From: Deltaproteobacteria bacterium
GTDB lineage: Bacteria; Myxococcota_A; Polyangia; Polyangiales; JADJMO01
Length of the DNA stretch: 64,000 bases
Direction: 5' to 3'
Assembly (NCBI GenBank): GCA_016182965.1
Contig: JACPFM010000019.1
Coordinates: 1-64,000, forward strand
Within the stretch, counting starts at the first letter, position 1, and every line of letters starts with the position of its first letter. The notes below the pieces were generated by a model. It was not told the DNA's origin and ran no database searches. It saw only the letters and a program-made list of their open reading frames with translations. Positions 41,709-51,045 of the stretch are shown in pieces. Both the position numbers and the translations under genes were made by a program.

Positions 41709-43425
41709 AGCGGTACCGGAAGCGCAGCGTCTCCGGGTAGGGGAAGAGATCGGCCTGCTCCCCTGATCGACATCGCTCCTGCGCGGCGATCCAGAACGCC
41801 GGATCGGCGAGATCGCCGTGGTACTTCATGAACAGCTCGCGCGGCTTGCCCGGCGGCAAGAGGAACGTGGGGAACTGCTCGGGGAAGACGTCGTTCGGAC
41901 CGATGGAGAACCAGTCGCCGCCGCGCATGTCGTCGTCGTCGTATTGCGAGGTCGGCATGCGCCGGAAGACGTAGTCGGTCAGGTAGCCGATCTCGTCGTA
42001 GTCGTAGAACACCACCCGTCCGTACCGGGTGATGCCGAAGTTCTTCAGCAGCAGGTCGCCCGGGAAGATGTTCGCGCTGGCCAGCTCGCGGATGGCGTTG
42101 CCGTACTCGCGGATCGCCAGATCGAGCTGCTCGTCGTCGGCCTGCCGGAGGTACATGTCGAGCGGCACCATGCAGCGCTCGACCCAGAGGTGCTTGATGA
42201 TGATCTGATCGCCGTCGTGCTCGCACATCGACGGCGCCAGCCGCTGCAGCTCGTCGAGCAGCTCGTGCGAGAAGCGTGAGCGCGGGAAGGCGACGTGCGA
42301 GTACTCCAGCGTGTCGGCCATGCGCCCCACGCGATCGTGGTTCTTCACCAGGAGGTAGCGATCGCGGACCCGCATCGCGTCGGTGTCCTTGGGCGGCTCG
42401 AACCAGTCGCGGATGACCTTGAACACGAAGGGGAAGGACGGGAGCGTGAACACCAGCATCACCATCCCCTTGGTGCCCGGTGCCAGCACGAAGCTGTCGC
42501 TCGAGTGCATGAGGTGCTCGTGCAGATCGCGATAGAGCAGCGTCTTGCCCTGCTTCTGCAGCCCGACGATCGTGTACAGCTCGGCGCTGCGCTTGCTCGG
42601 CATCAGCGCCTTGAGGAAGCTCACGAAGGCCGAGGGGACCTCCATGTCGGCCATGAAGTAGGCGCGGGCGAGGCTGAAGATGCGGCCGATGTTCTCCGGC
42701 TTGAGGCAGATGGTGTCGAGGAACAGCGCGCCGCCGTTCTTGCGCAAGATGGGGATGACGAACGGCGTCTCGGTGTTGCCGTTGATCGCGCGGCCCACGA
42801 GGTAGGCCGCCTTGTTCCGGTAGAAGAGCGACGACAGCACCTGGATCTGGAAGTTCGCGTGGCGCACGCACTTGGCGGGGATCACCGCGGAGACCGCGCG
42901 CTCGACGTACGCGACGTCGCGATCGAGGTCGTCCCAGGGACACGAGAGCCCGAAGCTCTGCAGGATCTCGCGCAGGACGGGCGCGAGGCTCTCCTCCTTC
43001 GGGTAGTAGCAGCGGTAGGTCGGCTGGGCGCCGAACAGGTGCTCGGTGGAGATGGCCGGCCGCCAGAAGATGTACTCGTTGCGGTAATACTGCCGGTGGA
43101 GCACGCGGCACGCGACCGAGTTGAAGAACGTCTCTGCGCACTCCGGCTGCTTGTGGTCGTAGAGCAGCGTGATGTACGAGAGCTTGATCTGCGGCCACAG
43201 GCTCTCGTCGGCGCCGGCCTCGGGGAAGCGCGTCTTGACCGTCTCGACGGCCTCGGCCACGCGCATGTCGTAGAACTGGATGCGCGCCTTGCTCGCCTCG
43301 CGCACCGCCCGCCAGTCGCCGCGCTCGAACCGCTGCTTGGCGGCGGCGCTGATCTCACGGAAGAGGCGGTAGTGGCGGTCGAACCCCTCGAGGATGGTCT
43401 TGGCGATCTGTGCGGCTTCGGGCAT
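41689..43425 (-). CDS. aceK: Isocitrate dehydrogenase kinase/phosphatase
   Basis: A 578-residue bifunctional enzyme, the same length as E. coli AceK. It phosphorylates isocitrate dehydrogenase to divert carbon into the glyoxylate bypass, and reverses this. The ATP loop APGTKGMV lies at 315-322, the ATP-binding Lys at 336 and the phosphatase Asp at 371, all at the E. coli positions; NIFPGDLLLKNFG and VVFYDYDEIG form the kinase catalytic loop and metal site. I start at ATG 43425, discarding a Pro/Arg-rich upstream frame. Its substrate gene icd is at 54.2-55.5 kb. No aceA or aceB is in the window. Confidence 0.95.
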   Translation of the reverse strand: MPEAAQIAKTILEGFDRHYRLFREISAAAKQRFERGDWRAVREASKARIQFYDMRVAEAVETVKTRFPEAGADESLWPQIKLSYITLLYDHKQPECAETFFNSVACRVLHRQYYRNEYIFWRPAISTEHLFGAQPTYRCYYPKEESLAPVLREILQSFGLSCPWDDLDRDVAYVERAVSAVIPAKCVRHANFQIQVLSSLFYRNKAAYLVGRAINGNTETPFVIPILRKNGGALFLDTICLKPENIGRIFSLARAYFMADMEVPSAFVSFLKALMPSKRSAELYTIVGLQKQGKTLLYRDLHEHLMHSSDSFVLAPGTKGMVMLVFTLPSFPFVFKVIRDWFEPPKDTDAMRVRDRYLLVKNHDRVGRMADTLEYSHVAFPRSRFSHELLDELQRLAPSMCEHDGDQIIIKHLWVERCMVPLDMYLRQADDEQLDLAIREYGNAIRELASANIFPGDLLLKNFGITRYGRVVFYDYDEIGYLTDYVFRRMPTSQYDDDDMRGGDWFSIGPNDVFPEQFPTFLLPPGKPRELFMKYHGDLADPAFWIAAQERCRSGEQADLFPYPETLRFRYRFKDAAE

Positions 43426-43629
43426 TTCGGGGGCGGGCTGGCCAGGCCGAGGTCGCGAGGGAGGGTGCGGGCCGGATGGGAGGTTAGGGGTTCCCGGTCG
43501 AAGAGCAAACGCGCGTTCGCGCTCGACGCGCAAGGAGCCTCTGGAGCTCGCTCGAGAGGCGGAAGCGACGGGCCAGTCACGGCCCGCCGGTTGCGAGCTC
43601 AGAAGCGCTGGCGTTTCTGCGTGGCGGGC

Positions 43630-44997
43630 TCAGGCGTCGTCGGTCCCGTCGAGCCGGTACCTCTTCATCTTGCGCCACAGCGTCGTCTTGTTGATCCCGA
43701 GCAGCCGCGCGGCGTCCAGCTTCCGTCCGCCACACTTCTCGAGGACGCGGAGGATGTGCGCCTTCTCCGCTTCGTCGATGGCGAGCGGCTCCTCGTCATC
43801 GGTCGTCGCGTCGACTGGCTCGCTGCCCGAACGATCGGCGCCGCTGCCGACCAGCAGGCTCTCGGCGCCCAGGCGCTCGGTCTGCTCGAGGATCATGGCG
43901 CGCTCGACGATGTTCTCGAGCTCGCGGACGTTGCCCGGATACGAGTAGTCCTCGAGCACCGAAAGGCCCTCCGCCGTGATGCCGGTCACCGCCGGGTTGA
44001 TGGACCGGTACTTGCGGACGAAGTGCTCCGCGAGCAGCCGGATGTCGCCCGGCCGGTCGCGCAACGGCGGCACGCGCAACGTCACGACGCTGAGCCGGTA
44101 GTAGAGATCGCTTCGGAACGCGCCCTCCCTGGCTTGCTTGTCGAGGTCGGCGTTCGTCGCGGCGATCACCCGAGCGTCGACCGGGACGGCCGAGGTGCCG
44201 CCCACGCGGTAGATGAGGCGATCCTGCAGCACGCGAAGCAGCTTCACCTGGAAGGCCTGATCGCTGGTCCCGATCTCGTCGAGCAGCAGCGTCCCCTGGT
44301 GGGCGATCTCGAAGTACCCGATGCGACGGCCGATCGCGCCGGTGAACGCCCCCTTCTCGTGACCGAACAGCTCGCTCTCGAGGACCCCTCCGGCGATCGC
44401 GCCGCAGTTCACCGCGACGAACGCGTGCTCCCGGCGCGGGCTCGACTCGTGGATCACGCGCGCCACGAGCTCCTTCCCCACGCCGGTCTCGCCCTGGATG
44501 AGCACCGTGCTGTGCGTGCGCCCGACCTTGCGGGCTAGCTCGAGGACCTTCAGCATCCCCGGATCGCGGGTCAGCGGAACGTGCGTGGCCCTCTCGAGCG
44601 CTCGCTCGTGCTCGTACAGGCGGACCTTCGCTTCGATCGTCCTCTCCCGCACCGCGCGCTGCAGCCGCAGCAGCACGTCGTCCGGATCGAACGGCTTGGC
44701 GATGTAGTCGTAGGCGCCTCTCTTGATCGCCGATACCGCGCCGTCGATCGACGAGTGGCCGGTGATGATCAAGACGGTGACCTCGGGCCTGAGCTCGCGC
44801 GCACGGGCGAGCAGCTCGAGGCCGGTCATCTTCGGCATCTGCAGATCCGTGAGGATGATCTCGGCGCCGTGGTCCACGAAGTGGCGGAAGGCTGCGTCGC
44901 CGTCGCCGAACGCATGGACCGTGTAGTCCGCCTTCAGCATCCGAACGAGGATGCGGCGGGCGAGCGGATCGTCCTCGGCGACGATGACGCGGGTCAT
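43630..44997 (-). CDS. NtrC-family sigma-54 response regulator
   Basis: A 455-residue activator. Receiver: acidic EDD near 8-10, phospho-Asp51 (DLQMP), Thr in IITGHSS, Lys in YIAKPFDP. AAA+ domain: Walker A GETGVGKE, sigma-54 contact ELFGHEKGAFTGAI, Walker B TLLLDEIG, and arginine-finger region FRSDLYYRLSV. HTH: GGRKLDAARLLGINKTTLWR. It overlaps its kinase gene by four bases (ATGA) and is the second gene of the pair. The operator-like sequences upstream of the kinase (46942-46986) are candidates for its own binding site and may also control the divergent tsdA. Confidence 0.92.
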   Translation of the reverse strand: MTRVIVAEDDPLARRILVRMLKADYTVHAFGDGDAAFRHFVDHGAEIILTDLQMPKMTGLELLARARELRPEVTVLIITGHSSIDGAVSAIKRGAYDYIAKPFDPDDVLLRLQRAVRERTIEAKVRLYEHERALERATHVPLTRDPGMLKVLELARKVGRTHSTVLIQGETGVGKELVARVIHESSPRREHAFVAVNCGAIAGGVLESELFGHEKGAFTGAIGRRIGYFEIAHQGTLLLDEIGTSDQAFQVKLLRVLQDRLIYRVGGTSAVPVDARVIAATNADLDKQAREGAFRSDLYYRLSVVTLRVPPLRDRPGDIRLLAEHFVRKYRSINPAVTGITAEGLSVLEDYSYPGNVRELENIVERAMILEQTERLGAESLLVGSGADRSGSEPVDATTDDEEPLAIDEAEKAHILRVLEKCGGRKLDAARLLGINKTTLWRKMKRYRLDGTDDA

Positions 44998-46931
44998 CGG
45001 ATGCCCTCCGCGATCAACGCGACCGTGAACACGGAGCCGGCGCCCGGCGTCGACTCCACCTCGATGGAGCCGCCCTGCGAGGTCACGATCCCGTAGCTCA
45101 CCGAGAGGCCGAGCCCCGTGCCCTTGCCGACCTCCTTGGTGGTGAAGAACGGGTTGAAGATCTTGGGCAGGTGCTCGGGCGCGATGCCCACGCCGTCGTC
45201 GGCGATGCGCACGCGCACGCGGTCGCCGGCGGACTCGGCGCTGATCTCGATCCGGCCAGCCGGTCTCACCGCGTCGATCGCGTTGAGCAGCAAGTTGACG
45301 AAGACCTGCTGCATGAGCGGGCCGTCCACCGTCACGCTCGGGACCGAGTCGTTTCGCAGGAACACCGCCGCGACCTCCTTCTTCTCGAGGCGCAGCCGCA
45401 CCAGCGACAGCGACTTGTCGATCAGCTCGTGGACGTCGTGCGGCCCGAGCTGCGGATTCTGGCGGCGCGCGAAGTCGAGCAGGCCGGTCAAGATGTTGCT
45501 GCATTTGTCGGTCTGCTCGGCGATGTCGCCGAGATCCGCCTGCAGGTCGGCCGAATCGATCTCCCCACTGTCGAGCGACTTCCGCGCCAGCGAGGTCAGC
45601 GCGCGGATGTTCGACAGCGGCGTGCGGAGCTCGTGGGCGAGCCCCGCGGCCATCTCTCCGATCGACGCCAGCTTCTCGGCGCTCCGGATCTGCTGCTCGA
45701 CGCGCGCCTTGTGCTCGAGGTTCTCTTGCAGCGCCGCGGCCATGCGGTTGATCTCGTCGGCGAGGTAGCCGAGCTCGTCGCCCGAGCGCACGGTGATCCG
45801 CGTCGAGAGGTCCTGTCGCAAGCGACGCGTCCCGTCGATCACTTGCCGGATCGGCCCGGTCACCGATCGGGTGATGAACAGCGCCGCGATGACGACCGCG
45901 GCGAGGGCGACCGCCGCGAGAAGCACGATGCGTGTGCGAATCGTCGACAGCGGCCCCATGAAGAAGTCGCGACGCGCGTCGATGACGACCACCCACCCCC
46001 GATCGGTGAGCCCGTAGGGCGAGAGGAACACGTGGGCGAGGATGTCCCCGGTCCGGGGATTGGTGTGGATGCCCGCGTCCTCTTTCATCCAGGCGTCGGT
46101 GATCGTCGCGGGGAAGTGGTCGAAGACCGAGGCGCGGGTGCCGGTCTGATCTCCGAACTCGCAGCACCGGCCCGGGTTGAAGAGGTAGATGCCGTTCCGC
46201 TCGGGACTGCGGACGTTCCGCTCCGTCAGGAACGCCGAGCCCTCCGCCTCGGAGATCAGCCGCTCGAGGATCTGACCGACCGCGCGCCCCCAGACGTTGA
46301 TGATGACCATGCCGGCGCGCGCGCCGCTGCGGAAGAAGATCGGCGTCGAGAAGCGCACCATCCCCGGACACCACTCCGGCTCTCCCTCCACCTGACCGCG
46401 CTCCAGGTTCGAGATCCAGACCTTCCCGCGCTCGAGCGCCATCGTCGCCCGGAAGAAGTCACGGCCGCGGATGGACGTGATCACCGGCAGCTGCCGCGCC
46501 GACACCGTCGCCCCTTGGCGACGGAAGACCGCGCCCTCGCGGACCTTCACGATGACGTTGCCGTCCTCGTCGATCAGCCGGATCGCCTGGATGGTCGGAT
46601 CCAGCTTCTGAACGTGGAGGAACGTCGCCTCGAGGCGCCCGAGCGAGGCCTCGAGCCCTGGCGAGCTGCCATCGGCTGCATCGACGGCGTCGAGCACCTC
46701 GGTGACCGTCGGCCCATCGGCGACGGTGAGCAGCGTCTGCTGCGATCGCTTCAACAGCTCGTCGACGCCGTGCACCGACTTGGTCGCGAGATCGCGGACC
46801 TGCCGGGTCGCGTTCTCGCGGAGGATCGCGCCGGTCGACCGGACGAGCACGACCGACAGCACGAGCAGCGTGGGGACGACGACCAGCAGGGTCGTCAGCA
46901 ACGCCCTCGGCCCGATGTTCAGTCGCTTCAT
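44994..46931 (-). CDS. Membrane sensor histidine kinase with dCache-like periplasmic domain
   Basis: A 645-residue kinase. TM1 (LLTTLLVVVPTLLVLSVVLV) and TM2 (IVLLAAVALAAVVIAALFI) bracket a periplasmic region of about 290 residues that looks like a double-Cache sensor and contains Cys residues (EWCPGM; GRCCEFG) that could sense redox state. HAMP, then HisKA (GEMAAGLAHELRTPLSNIRA, phospho-His) and HATPase (NLLLNAIDAV, DDGVGI, GKGTGLGLSVSYGI) follow. The start ATG 46931 lies after the divergent regulatory region shared with tsdA. It pairs with the sigma-54 regulator downstream. Confidence 0.9.
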   Translation of the reverse strand: MKRLNIGPRALLTTLLVVVPTLLVLSVVLVRSTGAILRENATRQVRDLATKSVHGVDELLKRSQQTLLTVADGPTVTEVLDAVDAADGSSPGLEASLGRLEATFLHVQKLDPTIQAIRLIDEDGNVIVKVREGAVFRRQGATVSARQLPVITSIRGRDFFRATMALERGKVWISNLERGQVEGEPEWCPGMVRFSTPIFFRSGARAGMVIINVWGRAVGQILERLISEAEGSAFLTERNVRSPERNGIYLFNPGRCCEFGDQTGTRASVFDHFPATITDAWMKEDAGIHTNPRTGDILAHVFLSPYGLTDRGWVVVIDARRDFFMGPLSTIRTRIVLLAAVALAAVVIAALFITRSVTGPIRQVIDGTRRLRQDLSTRITVRSGDELGYLADEINRMAAALQENLEHKARVEQQIRSAEKLASIGEMAAGLAHELRTPLSNIRALTSLARKSLDSGEIDSADLQADLGDIAEQTDKCSNILTGLLDFARRQNPQLGPHDVHELIDKSLSLVRLRLEKKEVAAVFLRNDSVPSVTVDGPLMQQVFVNLLLNAIDAVRPAGRIEISAESAGDRVRVRIADDGVGIAPEHLPKIFNPFFTTKEVGKGTGLGLSVSYGIVTSQGGSIEVESTPGAGSVFTVALIAEGIR

Positions 46932-46941
46932 CGCGTGGTGG

Positions 46942-46986
46942 TGCAGGTTGCACCCTCCGGTGCGGCGAGCATGGGTGCAACTTGCA
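46942..46986. promoter_or_regulatory. Inverted-repeat operator candidates between the kinase and tsdA
   Basis: TGCAGGTTGCACCC (46942-46955) is inverted with 13 of 14 matches at 46973-46986 (GGGTGCAACTTGCA). Within it, GCACC-CTCC-GGTGC (46950-46963) forms a smaller palindrome that resembles NtrC-type enhancers. The region serves divergent promoters. Confidence 0.55.
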
Positions 46987-47122
46987 GCCGGCGCGATGGC
47001 GAACGTCAGGCGCGCGAGCTCCTCCACCCTCTGGCTGCCGCAGGGTCGGCGCCTCTGCGCGTCGCGGCACGGGTCGTGAAGAGGGCCGCGTACCGCCGTC
47101 GCAACGGCAAGGAGATCGCACC

Positions 47123-48271
47123 ATGAAGAGCATCGAGAGCAGCAGGAACGTCGGCCCACTCGTCATCGCGCTGGGCGCTGCGCTGACCCTGCCGGTCGCC
47201 TGCAGCGGGGGCTCGGACGATCCCCGCGCGGATGAGCCCGCGCTCACGCAGGACGGCTCGGTGCCGGAGCCCTGCGTCGCGCCGTCCGAGGACGCGGGCA
47301 CCACGCCCGCGCCGGACGCGCTCCCCTCCGTCGACACGGCCGCCGCGCCGGACGCAGATGCGGACGCCGACGCCGACGCCGGGCCGCTCGATCCCCAGGC
47401 GCAGTACCTCGCCGAGCGCAAGGCAGAGGCCGCGGCGATCCCCGATCCGCCGACCAAGCTGCCCGTGAGCAAGAGCGGCTACACCGAGCTGCAGTACATG
47501 ATCCAGCTCGGCGAGAAGCTCGTCCGCAACACCAACACCCATCCGCTCACGGCGCCGTACATCGCGGAGAGCGGCCTGACGTGCAGCTCGTGTCACCTCG
47601 ACGCCGGGAAGAAGAAGGCCCTCGCCTCGACGTTCATCGGCTCGGCGGCGGCGTTCCCGACGTTCAACCTTCGGGACAAGGGCGTCATCACGTTGATGGA
47701 CCGGGTCAACAGCTGCTTCATGCGCAGCATGAACGGCACGCGCCTGCCCGAGAACGGCGAGGCACTGACGGCGATCGTCGCGTACATCACCTGGCTGTCT
47801 CAGGGCGTGCCGATCAAGATGAACGCCGAGCGCGCCGTCTCCTCGTACAACGACGCGTTCGCCAACCCGAGGATCAAGGCGCTCGCCGACAAGGGCGCGG
47901 CGAACGTCGCCAACGGCCAGGTCCTCTACGAGGCGAAGTGCGCCACCTGCCACGGCGTCGGCGGCGAGGGCGTCTCGGGCATGCCGCCCGTCTGGGGACC
48001 GCGCTCCTACAACGCGGGCGCGGGCAACGCGAACAACGTGCAAGGCGCCACGTGGGTGCAGTTCAACATGCCACCGGGCGGCGAGTTCACGCTCGGCGAT
48101 CAGCAGGCGTTGGACATCACGGCGTACATGAACAGCAAGCCCCGCCCCGCGTTCGTCGAGAACGATCACCTGCCGCGCAGCGGCGTCGGCTACGGCGGTC
48201 CGGAGATCGTCTACCACTACGGCCGCGCCTTCACCGACGCGGACAAGGCGACGCGCGTCCCGGCGCCATGA
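47123..48271 (+). CDS. tsdA: TsdA-type thiosulfate dehydrogenase, dihaem lipoprotein
   Basis: A 382-residue exported cytochrome c. Lipobox LPVACSGG (Cys27), an Asp/Ala linker (70-90), then two haem domains: CSSCH (154-158) and CATCH (273-277). NTHPLTAPYIAESGLTCSSC, VINCF-like VNSCFMRSMNG (Cys198) and YITWLSQGVPI are characteristic of TsdA, which couples thiosulfate to tetrathionate; Cys198 sits where TsdA enzymes have the unusual Cys haem ligand, although this needs alignment. It is divergent from the sensor kinase/sigma-54 pair and followed by a second kinase/regulator pair, so its expression is probably regulated by one or both. Confidence 0.85.
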   Translation: MKSIESSRNVGPLVIALGAALTLPVACSGGSDDPRADEPALTQDGSVPEPCVAPSEDAGTTPAPDALPSVDTAAAPDADADADADAGPLDPQAQYLAERKAEAAAIPDPPTKLPVSKSGYTELQYMIQLGEKLVRNTNTHPLTAPYIAESGLTCSSCHLDAGKKKALASTFIGSAAAFPTFNLRDKGVITLMDRVNSCFMRSMNGTRLPENGEALTAIVAYITWLSQGVPIKMNAERAVSSYNDAFANPRIKALADKGAANVANGQVLYEAKCATCHGVGGEGVSGMPPVWGPRSYNAGAGNANNVQGATWVQFNMPPGGEFTLGDQQALDITAYMNSKPRPAFVENDHLPRSGVGYGGPEIVYHYGRAFTDADKATRVPAP

Positions 48272-48396
48272 CCGAACAGCTCGCTCGCCGGCCGACCTGC
48301 TCAAAGACAGACCGGATGAACGGGCGTCTCCTTCTGCGGTCGAACCTGTGCTAGCGCTGGGAAGACGCGTCCATGGGGGGGCCAAGGGAGGCCCCA

Positions 48397-49506
48397 ATGA
48401 CCGATCTCGTCGTCCTGGAAGAGCGCGCGATCCAAATCGGGTGCGTCGGGTCGAAGACGTGTCCCATCAGCAGCGCGCCCTGCCCGGGGCAGTGCATCTT
48501 CGCCGACGTCATGGCGAGCGTCGGGCTCGGCATCATCGTGTTCGACCAGAACGGGCGGTCGATCCTCTTCGCCAACCCCTGGTCGCGCCGACTGTTCGAC
48601 CGCGTCCGCGTCCCGGTGGAGTTCGACGTGTTGGAGCAGCTGCTGCTCCGGCACGAAGCCGGAGGCGGCGACCCCGTAGACGGGCGCGCGCAGCAGATCC
48701 GACTGGGGAGTCGCTTCCTCGGCTTCACCGTCTACTCGGCGCGCGGGTTCGCGTGGGTGTTCGTTCGGGACATCACCGAGAAGGCGCGGCTCGAGTCGAT
48801 CGCAGCCGCCGTCGAGACCACCAACAACATCGGCTACGTGTTCTCCGCCGTACGCCACGAGCTCGGCAACCCGATCAACTCGATCAAGGTGGCCCTCGGC
48901 GTGCTCGAGGCCAACCTCGGCACCTACTCGCGCGAGACCATCGCCGACTACGTGTCACGAATGGCGACCGAGGTCACGCGCATCGAGCGCCTGCTCCGCT
49001 CGCTGCGCAGCTTCTCGCTCTACGAGCGACCCGAGGTCGTCCGGGTGGAGTTGTCGACGTTCCTCCGCGAGTTCTGCGGCCTCGTGCGGCCCGAGCTCGA
49101 GGCTCGCGGCATCCGCATGGAGAGCCACGTGGCGTCGTCGGTGGTCGCCCACTGCGATCCGCGCGCGCTGCACCAAGTGCTGCTCAACCTCGTGACCAAC
49201 GCGGCCGACGCGCTCGCGGGTCGAGACGACGCGTGCGTGACGCTCCGATGCGTCTGCTCCGACTCGCTCGCCACCGTGCGCCTCGAGGACAACGGCGTGG
49301 GCATCTCCGAGGACCAGAAGGCCGAGCTCTTCAAGCCGTTCAACACCACCAAGGCCCACGGCACGGGCCTCGGGCTGGTCATCGTGCGGAAGCTGCTCGC
49401 CGCGATGGGGGCGACCATCGCCATCGACAGCACCCTCGGCGTCGGGACCTCCGTTTCGATCGCGATCCCCACGAGCAACCCGTGCTGCACGGTGCCGAGC
49501 TCATGA
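48397..49506 (+). CDS. Soluble PAS histidine kinase with four-Cys N-terminal motif
   Basis: A 369-residue kinase from ATG 48397, which follows AAGGGAGG. There is no TM helix. The first 35 residues contain CVGSKTCPISSAPCPGQC (Cys16, 22, 29, 33), a possible Fe-S or zinc site, before a PAS-like segment (SVGLGIIVFDQNGRSILFAN). The HisKA box is FSAVRHELGNPINSIKVA; HATPase motifs NLVTNAADAL, EDNGVGIS and GTGLGLVIVRKL complete it. It overlaps the next regulator by ATGA. A cytoplasmic redox or O2/NO sensor next to tsdA is a reasonable inference. Confidence 0.85.
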   Translation: MTDLVVLEERAIQIGCVGSKTCPISSAPCPGQCIFADVMASVGLGIIVFDQNGRSILFANPWSRRLFDRVRVPVEFDVLEQLLLRHEAGGGDPVDGRAQQIRLGSRFLGFTVYSARGFAWVFVRDITEKARLESIAAAVETTNNIGYVFSAVRHELGNPINSIKVALGVLEANLGTYSRETIADYVSRMATEVTRIERLLRSLRSFSLYERPEVVRVELSTFLREFCGLVRPELEARGIRMESHVASSVVAHCDPRALHQVLLNLVTNAADALAGRDDACVTLRCVCSDSLATVRLEDNGVGISEDQKAELFKPFNTTKAHGTGLGLVIVRKLLAAMGATIAIDSTLGVGTSVSIAIPTSNPCCTVPSS

Positions 49507-50891
49507 GCGCCCTGGTCTCCCGGATCGCGCCCTCCGAGGCGACCACCGGATCGGTCCGCACCGTGCTGGTCGTCGACGACGACTCGCTCCTGCGCAAGGC
49601 CCTCACCGACGCGCTCCGAGCACGCGGGTTCGCCGCGCTCGGCGCCGGCTCGCTCGCGGAAGCGTTCGCGGTGTTCTCGGCGAACGACGTCGACGTGGTC
49701 GCGCTGGACGAGCAGCTGCCCGACGGTCGTGGGCACACGCTGTGCGCGCGGCTCGTCGCGGCGCGGCCGGGCACCAAGATCGTCTTCATGACGGCGTTCC
49801 CGGAGTTCGATCACGCGGTGAAGGCCATCCGCGCCGGGGCCTACGACTACCTGTCGAAGCCCTTCGAGCTCGACGCGTTCATGCTGTCGGTGCGCCGTTG
49901 TCTCGACCTGCTCGCGCTCGAGAGCATCGAGCTCCGCGAGCGATACCGTCGCGAGCGTGACGCCGGCGAGGTCGACCTCGTCGGTGATTCGCCGGCGTTC
50001 CGTCAGGTGCGGAGGCTCGTGTCCATCGCCGCGACCGCCGACGCGCCGGTGCTGATCACCGGCGAGACCGGCACCGGCAAGAGCCTCATCGCGAAGGCGA
50101 TCCACTTCGGTGGTCCGCGGCGCGATCAGGCGTTCGTGCCGGTCTCCTGCGCGGCGCTGCCCGACAACCTGGTCGAGGGCGAGCTGTTCGGCTGGGACAA
50201 GGGCGCATTCACCGGCGCGGTCGGCTCGCACGAGGGCGCGTTCGAGGTCGCCGACGGCGGCACGCTCTTCCTCGACGAGATCGGCGAGCTCCCGCTGCAC
50301 CTGCAGCCCAAGCTCCTCAACGTCCTCGAGGACCGCTCGGTCAAGCGCCTGGGCGCGCGGCTGCACAAGATCATCGACGCTCGCCTCGTCGCGGCGACCA
50401 ACGCCGAGTTGGAGCGTTCGATCGCCGACAGGACGTTCCGGTCGGACCTGTTCTATCGGCTCGCGGTGATCCACATCCAACTGCCGCCGCTCCGCGAGCG
50501 CGCCGAGGACATCCCGGCGCTGGTCACGCGCCTCTTGCGGGGCATCTGCCGCACCAAGGAGCCGCCCACGGTCGACGACGCGGAGCTCGCGCGGCTGTCG
50601 TCCTACGCGTGGCCGGGCAACGTGCGGGAGCTGCGCAACGTGCTCGAACGCGCGGTGCTCCTCCAACCCGGCGGTCCGCTCCATCCGTCCGAGCTCGTGG
50701 TCGGCCGAAGGTCGTCGAAGGCACCGATGGCGGCTCCGTCGGCGCGGTTTCCCACGTTGGCCGAGACGGAGGACCAGCACATCGCCGAGGCCCTCGGTCG
50801 CACCGGCGGCAACCTCGCCCAGGCTGCCCGGCTCCTCGACATCTCGCTCTCGACGCTCAAGCGTCGCGTGCGGCGGTCCGAAGACGAGTGA
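49503..50891 (+). CDS. NtrC-family sigma-54 response regulator
   Basis: A 462-residue activator partnered with the Cys-motif kinase. Receiver: DDD near 25-27, phospho-acceptor region VVALDEQLPDG (Asp69), Lys in YLSKPFELD. AAA+: GETGTGKS, ELFGWDKGAFTGAV (complete GAFTGA loop), TLFLDEIGEL and FRSDLFYRLAV. HTH: GGNLAQAARLLDISLSTLKR. Everything needed for sigma-54 activation is present. The start ATG overlaps the kinase stop. Target promoters are unknown; tsdA upstream and the DUF4388/roadblock gene downstream are natural candidates. Confidence 0.92.
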   Translation: MSALVSRIAPSEATTGSVRTVLVVDDDSLLRKALTDALRARGFAALGAGSLAEAFAVFSANDVDVVALDEQLPDGRGHTLCARLVAARPGTKIVFMTAFPEFDHAVKAIRAGAYDYLSKPFELDAFMLSVRRCLDLLALESIELRERYRRERDAGEVDLVGDSPAFRQVRRLVSIAATADAPVLITGETGTGKSLIAKAIHFGGPRRDQAFVPVSCAALPDNLVEGELFGWDKGAFTGAVGSHEGAFEVADGGTLFLDEIGELPLHLQPKLLNVLEDRSVKRLGARLHKIIDARLVAATNAELERSIADRTFRSDLFYRLAVIHIQLPPLRERAEDIPALVTRLLRGICRTKEPPTVDDAELARLSSYAWPGNVRELRNVLERAVLLQPGGPLHPSELVVGRRSSKAPMAAPSARFPTLAETEDQHIAEALGRTGGNLAQAARLLDISLSTLKRRVRRSEDE

Positions 50892-51045
50892 GCGATTCGA
50901 CCGGTTCGAATTGGCCCGATCGGCTCGTTTCGCGCGGCCCCGCCGGCGTCATCGACTGGAATTTCCGTGATCCCCGCGTTGGCGCGCAGGCTGCATCGCC
51001 GCGCTCGCCTCCCGAACGCCTCCTGAAACGCGAGGAAGGGGAATC

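Noticed and set aside
46994..47012. A sigma-54 promoter (GG-N10-GC) upstream of tsdA
   Set aside because: TGGCGAACGTCAGGCG has the spacing, but the -12 part is far from TTGC; chance matches are common at this GC.
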